64,000 bases of DNA from Zeus faber (lineage: Eukaryota; Chordata; Actinopteri; Zeiformes; Zeidae), in assembly GCA_960531495.1 (NCBI GenBank), contig OY482855.1:3100001-3164000 (forward strand), written 5' to 3'. Below, one piece after another: positions 56,466-64,000 of the stretch; position 1 is the first letter of the stretch; every line of letters starts with the position of its first letter. The notes beneath the pieces were generated by a model. That model was not told the origin of the DNA. It ran no database searches and saw only the letters and a program-made list of their open reading frames with translations. The translations under genes and the position numbers were made by a program.

Positions 56466-57168
56466 TATAATTTCCAACTAATTATATCTACTGACTTTCT
56501 ATCTACTTTACACAGATTAGAAATGAAATTAAAGTGACTAAACACATAAATACAAAGTACACTGTTACTGCTTGCTAGTGTTATACTGCTGCTTCATCAA
56601 ATGTCATCTTTACTGCTGCATTTATGAAACCTGCCTTGATTTCACATCTTCTCTTTGACCAGCTTAGATGTGGTGGATGAGCATTTAGCCTTTATTTGCT
56701 ACATGGTACTTTGAACCACAATCTGGCAGCCATTGGTAGTAAATGATGACAGAACAGCAATATTCCTCAAATACAGTAGTACGAAAGTAAGGAATGGTTC
56801 ATTCCAGCCATGTCAGGATTCCACAACTTCTCCGCCCACTCAAACTCCATGGCCAGCTAGCAACAGGAGCTAACACCAAAGATCCTGACAAGTGAACTGT
56901 GCGTATGATTAAAGCTTGCAGACAAACATCACCTGTTGTAAGGGTGGAAATTGTTAGCAGTCATAGCGCTGCATCTACCTTTTCTGCCACAGACCTAAAG
57001 CCACAGCTCTCCCCACATAATTCTTTCAACCAAATGCAGACTCAACTCTGCCTGCTGAAGTGCAGACCTGATTAACTCCCTTAAATCGATGTAAAACCAC
57101 TACCAGTTTGGCTGTATCTACGCCTTATACTTTCCTCCTATAGTCTCATCTAAAATTAAATTTGTATA
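56466..57168. other. no recognisable feature
   Basis: A/T-rich intergenic sequence without frames or repeats that I recognise. Confidence 0.4.
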
Positions 57169-57560
57169 GTACAGTGGTTCTTCGACTTACGACTGTAATT
57201 CACTCTATAAGAACGGTCGTATGTTAAAACAGTTGAAGCAATTTTTCCCATATGAATTATGATATCAGGTCAGAAAAGGGTGAAAATAAACAAAATACAC
57301 AGCACAAACCTAGTAAATATGAAAAAAATATGGATAAGCCACGAATTACGTGCACACACGATGTAGGTCGCCCGCTGACTGACTGCTGACCGGCTGCCGA
57401 CGCGCCAACTGAAAATTTCCACGGTGGTATCTTGGAGCAGTCGGTTGCAAGTCGATACAAATTTTCGCGACTTCATGGCTCTGCGACTGAGTCACAAAGA
57501 GTGTCTTTCCCCTGTGTATGACTTTAAACAGCAGTTTCATCTTCCATTGTGGCACAGGAC
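57169..57560. mobile_element. mariner/Tigger-like MITE (one end seen)
   Basis: TACAGTGGTTCTTCGACTTA followed by CGACTG is the familiar start of a mariner-type terminal repeat. A similar inverted sequence at the far side (GCAAGTCGATACAAATTTTC near 57446) is only partial, so the right boundary is uncertain. No transposase is present. Confidence 0.5.
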
Positions 57561-57664
57561 TGAATCATTGACATTTGTTGAACTGTGGCATTAGAATTCT
57601 TAAATTTTATTCATTAAAGACTCTTACATTTCTAACAGCATTGAAATGTCTTACCAATACAGAT

Positions 57665-57873
57665 CTCTGCGACTGGTTTGTACACCTCAGGGTCATGTGT
57701 GGGTGTTGCACCGTGGGCTCCCGGCTTCTATGTAGGTTGGGGGGTTTTCTGTGGCTGCAGTGCATTGTGCTTGTAGCTTTCTTGAAGTCGTGGGGTGTCT
57801 AAGAGACCATTATCGCTGTTTGGAGGCGCTATGATATGGTAGGACAAGTCCCATGCCTTCACCAGTGGACATA

Positions 57874-57906
<33 letters not shown>

Positions 57907-58475
57907 CTCTTCTACAGGAAACAAGATCGGTTGACCTTGGACTTTAGCCGTGCTGCATGTCTGAAAATACCAAGCCTGGAATCAACAAACCCCCCCCACA
58001 CACACACACACAGGTGGACTCATCACAGGCACACACACACCACTAGCTTCTCCCTAGAACACGCCCCTTCCTTTACTGCCATACCTATCAAAGGAAGAGG
58101 CCACATGCCGTAATTGCTGTTACAATGTTCGTCGACTTAATCATGTTTTGTCAAATACATGTTGTCGTCTGATGTTTCTATGTTCATGTTTTGTCAAGCA
58201 CAAGTTGTCTCTAGTGTTTATCTGTTTCACCCATGGTGATTCTCCTTCCCCCTTCTCCTTCCCACTGTATGATCGATCTCCAAAGAGGGGGATTGGCAGT
58301 CTTGTAAAATAAAAAAAGCTGTGATCTTGTCATCGCACAAGTTGTCCACAGGACAGAGTTATTGCAAGCAGTTCTTGATAATTAATAAAGAGCGGCATTT
58401 CAGGTTGAGAATTTGAACTCCATTTGCAGATTAACTCTTGTCTTGGATCCAGGCCTGCTGGCAGCTCAGGTGAGA
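57665..58475 (+). repeat. family X repeat, copy 5, with two CA tracts
   Basis: The layout matches 21780-22657: GTGTGGGTGTTGCACCGTGG, GGGGTGTCTAAGAGACCA, TTTGGAGGCGCTATGATATG and CACCAGTGGACATATCACAC before the CA tract (57875-57904). A second, shorter CA tract is at 57999-58045. The common 3' half is AGGAAGAGGCCACATGCCG to GGCCTGCTGGCAGCTCAGG. No coding capacity is visible. Confidence 0.65.
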
Positions 58476-58489
58476 AAAATTAAAATAAA

Positions 58490-59020
58490 AGAAAATGTCT
58501 GTATTCAAGCCACACCCCCTTTACCATAGGGAGGAATTAAACAAGGCCATTAGAATACCGAATGGGATAAAGGAGCAGAATTAGGCCACACCTCCATTAA
58601 AAGGAAAGAATAAAACATGGCCACACCTCCAATAGGATTTTGGATGTTGTAAAGGAACACAATTAGGCCACACCTCACTACCATCGTGAGGAATACCAGG
58701 CCACGCCCCCAATAGAATATTGAAGGTCGTAAAGAAGCAGAATTAAGCCACGCCTGCGTTCAAAACAAAGAATAAATCATGGCCACACCCAGAATAAGAA
58801 GGATAATTAAGCCATGCCTCCAATTATCATAGTGAGGAAGAAAACCAGGCCACGCCACCAATAGAATATTGAAGGTTGTAAAGGAACAGAATTAGGCCCT
58901 GCCCCTATGACCAGGGTGAAGGAATAAATCAAGTCTTCACCCCCAGGTCAGGCCCCTAATGCATATTGAAGGCTGTAAAGGAGCAGAATTAAGCCACACT
59001 TGGGTGGCCTGGTTTGGTGA
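58490..59020. repeat. degenerate tandem array with CCACACC/CCACGCC boxes
   Basis: At least five diverged units start near 58552, 58631, 58708, 58858 and 58957 with AATAGAATATTGAAGGTTGT, AAAGGAGCAGAATTAGGCCA and CACC. Spacing is about 77-150 bp. More than ten CCACACC, CCACGCC or CCACACCC boxes occur, all on one strand. The origin is unknown; no larger element is visible around it. Confidence 0.75.
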
Positions 59021-59061
59021 ATACTGTGCTCGGATTCGGCTGGTTGAATATTGTTAATATA

Positions 59062-60632
59062 CACTGCATTCCAAATTATTATGCAAATAGGATTTAAGTT
59101 TCGTAAACATTTAATTTTTTGTTTTTCAATTATACTCTGGATGCCATACTATGGATGGTATTCTGTCTCAGGGCTCTTTGGATCACTGAAATCAATCTCA
59201 GACACCTGTGATAATTAGTTTACCAGGTGAGCCCAATTAACTACTTAAGAAGGACGTTCCACATTATTAAGCAGGCCACAGGTTTCAAACAATATGGGAA
59301 AGAAAAAGGATCTCTCTGCTGCCGAAAAAGCATCAAATGTTGCAATGCCTTGGACAAGGTATGAAAATATTAGATATTTCACGAAAACTTAAGCGTGATC
59401 ATGGTACTGTGAAGAGATTTTTGGCTGATTCAGAGCACAGACGGGTTTGTGCAGATAAAGGCATAATGAGGAAGGTTTCTGCCAGACAAATTCATCGGAT
59501 TAAGAGAGCAGCTGCTAAAATGTCATTACAAAGCAGCAAAAAGGTATTTGAAACTGCTGGTGCCTCTGGAGTCCCGCGAACCTCAAGGTGTAGGATCCTC
59601 CAGAGGCTTGCAGTTGTGCATAAACCTACTATTCGGCCACCCCTAACCAATGCTCACAAGCAGAAATGGTTGCAGTGGGCCCAGAAATACATGAAGACTA
59701 ATTTTCAAACAGTCTTGTTTACTGATGAGTGCCGTGCAACCCTGGATGGTCCAGATGGACGGAGTAGTGGATGGTTGGTTGATGGCCATCATGTCCCAAC
59801 AAGGCTGCGACGTCAATGAGGAGGTGGCGGAGTCATGTTTTGGGCCGGAATCATCATGAGAAAGCTGGTAGGCCACTTTAGGGTCCCTGAAGGTGTGAAA
59901 ATGACCTCGGCAAAGTATATAGAGTTTCTGACTGACCACTTTCTTCCATGGTACAAAACGAAGAACCGTGCCTTCCGTAGCAAAATCATCTTCATGCATG
60001 ACAATGCACCATCTCATGCTGCAAAGAATACCTCTGTGTCGGCTGCTATGGGCATAATTGGAGAGAAACTCATGGTGTGGCCCCAATCCTCCCCTGTCCT
60101 CAACCCTTTTGAGAACTTTGGAGCATCCTCAAGCAAAATATCTATGAGGGTGGGAGGCAGTTTGCATCAAAACAGCAGCTCTGGGAGGCTATTCTGACAT
60201 CCTGCAAAGAAATTCAAGCAGAAACTCTCCAAAAACTCACACGTTCAATGGATGCAAGAATTGTGAAGGTGATATCAAAGAAGGGGTCCTATGTTAACAT
60301 GTAACTTGGCCTGTTAAGATGTTTTTGATTGAAATATCTTTTGATTTCAGTAAATATGACCTCCAAATGCTGCTAATCCAACAAATGACCATTTTCAGTT
60401 CTTTACAACCTATAAAATGTTTTGAAACTCTGTTGTGCATAATAATTTGGAACAGTGCATTTTGAGTTTTTATTTTTGAAAGAAATACTGTTATCATTGG
60501 GAGGTTTGTTCAATAACATAAAAGTTTTTGCCTAACGATTGATGACTTGAAAATTATACTGACTGTCATTTGCATCGACTATATACGAAAATCAGAGAAA
60601 ATACAATTTGCATAATCATTTGGAACGTGGTG
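59062..60632 (+). mobile_element. Tc1-like transposon, both ends present
   Basis: CACTGCATTCCAAATTATTA with TGCAAAT at the left is matched in inverse at the right (GCATAATCATTTGGAACGTG). TA lies at 59060-59061 and 60633-60634. Its family also gave rise to the palindromic unit at 36886-39113. Length is 1571 bp. Confidence 0.9.
59294..60200 (+). pseudogene. Tc1 transposase with few lesions
   Basis: It starts MGKKKDLSAAEK at 59294. A frameshift near 59335 leads into the long frame LGQGMKILDISRKLKRDHGT, ADKGIMRKVSARQIHRIKRA and VLFTDECRATLDGPDG. One in-frame TGA interrupts after RLRRQ at 59817. The same frame then continues FWAGIIMRKLVGHFRVPEGV, IIFMHDNAPSHAAKNTSV and SSPVLNPFENFG. The two Asp and the Glu are all present. 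A further slip follows after the Glu block. Confidence 0.82.
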
Positions 60633-60634
60633 TA

Positions 60635-61454
60635 ATAATTTTATGAAATTATATAGGTATAAATGTAATAAATAATAGAATACATAAAATTCATATTAAA
60701 AAACATACATTTCGCTTATATAATTTTTTTCACCAAAGCAACAGGACTCAAGGTCACAGTCAGAAAGTGAATACTTAAGTACAGATACTTGAAAAATGCA
60801 CTTCAATATCAATGCATTAACAATAATAATAGTATTAATGTTTCCCCCCTTTGTTTTCTGTATATCCAATTAGTAAATATTTTATATTAAAAAAGAAAAA
60901 TACATGGTGAAGCCTCTGCGCCACAGCATGGGAAGGCACTTGTGGCAGCTCTCAAATTCACAGGGGAGGCAAAATAGGCGACATATATATCCCAAATCCA
61001 ATGTAAGATGTAAACTTTTATTCACCTCACCTAATATTGGCGAATTGGGCAAATGTGATAATAATCCATTCAATGAGTAATTTCCCGAAGCGCCATGTTG
61101 CTCCTTGTTTGTTTACACTTGCTCCCATGCATGCGCAAATAACGTAAAGCAACGCGTCATAAAATATTGGTGTACGGTTCTGCACGTGAACAAAGATGGT
61201 GGAACACAGCGTTTGGGGAACACTGGTTGTGTCGGAATACAATGTCTTAATTTTAAAAAAGACCAAAGGGATTAAATATTAATCGAACATCCCTGCAGAT
61301 ATCAACCAGGTAAGAAGGTACATAAACACACACGCACATGTGTAGTTTGTAATCTTTAACCACTATAGAGCGATGGGAGTCTTCACCACACACTATGTGA
61401 ATGGACATTCAGAATCATAACCTTAACATTTAAAGTATATTGGATGATGATGTC
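60635..61454. other. intergenic sequence with a possible promoter/first exon
   Basis: A CpG-containing patch at 61100-61310 includes CCATGCATGCGCAAAT (NRF1-like core). It also has AACAAAGATGGTGGAACACA (an ATG in good context followed by 27 further codons and a stop) and CAACCAGGTAAGAAGG, a good splice donor near 61308. It could be a first exon of a gene lying outside the window. The rest is A/T-rich and empty. Confidence 0.3.
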
Positions 61455-61751
61455 TGAGGTGTCTTGGAATGTGTGGCGTCCCAAGACAGTCCCATCGTAT
61501 AAGATAATTACTAAGAGACGGTGCCAGGGGTCCCGAGAGAGAGAGCACATCACCAGGGGTCCGGTCAGGCATAAGAGAACATGCCCAAGTGACATTCGAC
61601 AGAGAATCCACCTGGCTCAGTTCTCTCCTGGACATTCTCGGCAAGTCTGGTCTGATGCTGTTCTTTTGTAATAAATCTATTATTTTAATCAAGTCAGCGT
61701 CAGCCGTCTCTCCTTCTTCATAAACACATCAAATTCGTCAAGAAACTACAA
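61455..61751 (+). mobile_element. 5' LTR of retroviral fossil ERV-3
   Basis: It begins TGAGGTGTCTTGGAATGTGT and ends AAGAAACTACA, matching the reverse complements of the solo LTRs at 38390-38774 and 55038-55403 but shorter. It is followed after three bases by TGGCGTCACAAACTAGGATC, the place and form of a primer-binding site. The similar sequence at ERV-1 (near 46325) suggests related priming. Confidence 0.75.
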
Positions 61752-64000
61752 AGTGGCGTCACAAACTAGGATCTGCTGGGACTCATCTGCCGATGCTGCC
61801 TGCTCCAGCGAATAACCACTCTCAGGGTGAGTGTTTTCTCACTAATTGAGCTGTGTGTGGTTCTTGAAGCGGTAGTGTTTTGAGGCTGCACGGACAAGAT
61901 TATGCGGAGATGGAGATGATGTGTTGATGTGTGAAGTGAGTTTCCGTCTAAATTGGGGTTTATTAAGTTGTAAAAGACGTAAATAAGGGGAAAAAGAGAA
62001 TAATAAACAAAGAAAAAGAGAATTAAGTTGAAATAGAGAATAGAGACGAGAGAAATAAAAGATGAAGTTAAAAGTAAAAGATAAAGGCTTAAAAGATGTG
62101 GAAAAAGTAGAAGTAAAAAGTAATTGTAGAATGGCAGAACTAGTAGTCAAAAGTTATTTAAATAACCATGCAAGAGTGATGGAGACGGGGCCCGTATCTT
62201 CTTAAAAAGTAAGACGTGTACATTAAATGCTGCGTGAAAGTTGGCTGAATGAAAATATAACATAGTCAAATCTAGGTAGGAAAAACAAAGAGGAAATAAC
62301 CCTGGCCAGGGGAATTGACTCAAAATAAAATTATATGAATGAAGATGAAAAAGGATGAAAAGTGAAAAAGAGATAAAAGTTAAAAGCATAAAGTAAGATG
62401 AAAAGATGAAAAATTAAGTAAAAAGAGTTACAAGTTAAAGGCTTAAAAGATGAAAAATTAAGTTTGAGAAAAAATGGGGAAAAGCAGAATGAGTGCATGC
62501 TGAAAGAATCTGATTAAAAGGATAATTTGTTAAAAGTTTGGCCAAAGTGAAAATGTAAAGTCTGGCCAAAGTGAAAATCTTAATGAAATTAAAAAGTATA
62601 CATGAGTCGATGTTAAAGTATAAAGTCAAGCGCTGTTGAAGTTTTTGAAGAATCTGATGTGCTGCCGGTCAGACATATCTTTTTCCTTTTGGTGTGTCTG
62701 TGTGTGTGTGTGAGTGTGCCGCGGCTAAAGAGGTGTGAAGAGATTTGTGTATTGTTCGTGTATATGTGTATATGTGTAAATGATATATAGAATACATGGG
62801 TTATTAAATAGGTATACATATGTGGTGAGCAGTTAAATACAAACAATAAACACAAAAAGAAACATTTCTTGCCCCCTTAGTGATAAATATATATGAGCCT
62901 GTTTATGGACTTTGTAAAGCTGATAATTAAGATTATGAGCCTTTCTTAAAGGACGTTTGATAAATATATATGAGCCTTTTTCTTTCAAGAGCGTTTTATA
63001 CAGTTTAAGATAAAGGATATGAACCTTCACAGGACTTTATATATTTGATACAAAATGAGCCTTCTTGAGAGAAGGACTAGGATCACCAGAAACAGTGTGC
63101 CTACACATGCATATACACATTCAGAAAAGAAAAGAGAATCTCCTGATCTGAATTATGGGAAGGATTTGTGGATTGTTTGGTTGATGTGTGAGTTTTTTCT
63201 CTTTGTGGTTGGAGTGTGTGACAGTGCTTGCTGTGAGTTCTGTTGGTTAAAGGAACAGATAGTCTTGGTGAAATAGAAGGAACAGTTGGGTTTTTGAAGC
63301 AAGAGAAGAGGTTTTCTGTTTCGGCAGCTGAGTGCAAGGAATCAGCTTTGATTTATGACTGTGCGTAACTGCATTAGGCTGGGCTGTTCCGACGGGGAGC
63401 TGAAACAGGATGTTCGTTCGCTGACGACCAGTGCCAACTGGAAGGTGTGACTAAATTTAAGAGGTGGAGCAAGGGGTGGTGCTTCATACAGAGTGGAACT
63501 TAGTCGACTCCCCCTGACAAGAGGGGGTTAAAAAGAAGCTCCCTTCTCTTTCTCTCCTCTCTTAGTATGATAGAAGGAAATAAATAAATATAAATAGAAA
63601 TACAATTAAATAGGAATATAGAATAAAAATAATGAATTAGAGGTGATATTATATTATATACTCTTTAGATTTAAATGTGTTGTATGAATAAAAGTAAACA
63701 TTGCTTTATTTCAAATGCGCAAGAAATAAAAAAGCTGATTATGTATGTCTCATTGAATTGTATTACAGTGTGTATAAGAATTTAGAGTGAGCCTAAGACA
63801 CTGAACTCTTCTGTTGTTCTTTTTCGTTTTTCTTTCTTCCTCTCTTTTACTTTGCTGAGTGAAAGCTGGGGGAAAGACAGAGAAGATGGAATGAGTCTGA
63901 ATTGAATCATCCAAGGGGCAGATGACAAGACATCTGGCAGTTCTTCACAGACACCAGGAGCTTGCGGATGGCAGCGCATAAGAAGTCTGAATCCAGTTTA
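61752..64000 (+). mobile_element. internal leader of ERV-3, continuing beyond the window
   Basis: It follows directly on the LTR and primer-binding-like site. The sequence is purine-rich with many AAGATAAAAG-like words and a short GT repeat near 62697-62712. TTAAAAAGAAGCTCCCTTCT lies near 63528. No gag frame is readable before the window ends, so the coding part presumably lies to the right. Whether all 2.2 kb belong to this element is not certain. Confidence 0.45.

Overview
The window looks like euchromatic DNA of a ray-finned (teleost) fish. The grounds are several Tc1/mariner transposons, Swimmer-type L1, L2-like and RTE-like LINEs, a tRNA-derived SINE, hAT elements, many (CA)n microsatellites, endogenous-retrovirus fossils, and one clear vertebrate gene. 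I cannot place it more finely than teleost. Apart from that gene, almost every long open frame belongs to a mobile element or a simple repeat.

The host gene is timm29 (inner mitochondrial membrane TIM22-complex subunit), on the + strand in two exons. Exon 1 (5862-5955) follows a GC-rich promoter with NRF1-like sites. Exon 2 (32217-32812) holds the rest of a predicted 229-residue protein. The 26.3 kb intron between them is packed with transposons. Its backbone is one minus-strand L1 (about 6370-20590) split by at least nine later insertions, several with exact target-site duplications. Further along the intron lie an unclassified CA-bearing repeat, a Tc1 element, a second L1 fragment (24.4-25.9 kb), a U6 snRNA-SINE chimera (27567-28065) and a 1.6 kb Tc1 element with long inverted repeats (29034-30637).

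Downstream of timm29, 33.9-39.1 kb is a run of three adjacent Tc1-like elements. One keeps an open 300-codon transposase frame but lacks the last catalytic block, and one is folded into a palindrome. From 39 to 53 kb come old retroviral fossils in both orientations: an integrase region on +, and two gag-pol bodies on -. These are interrupted by a full-length SINE, an L2-like LINE fragment and solo LTRs.

From 53 to 61 kb there are SINE/L2 fragments, a small minisatellite split by a solo LTR, two copies of the CA-bearing repeat, a tandem array rich in CCACACC/CCACGCC boxes, and another Tc1 element. The window ends inside a retroviral fossil whose 5' LTR is at 61455-61751.

The most unusual items are the U6-SINE chimera with a structurally compensated U6 5' stem, the nested insertions within the timm29 intron, the palindromic Tc1 derivative, and an exact 68-bp patch shared between two retroviral fossils 3 kb apart.
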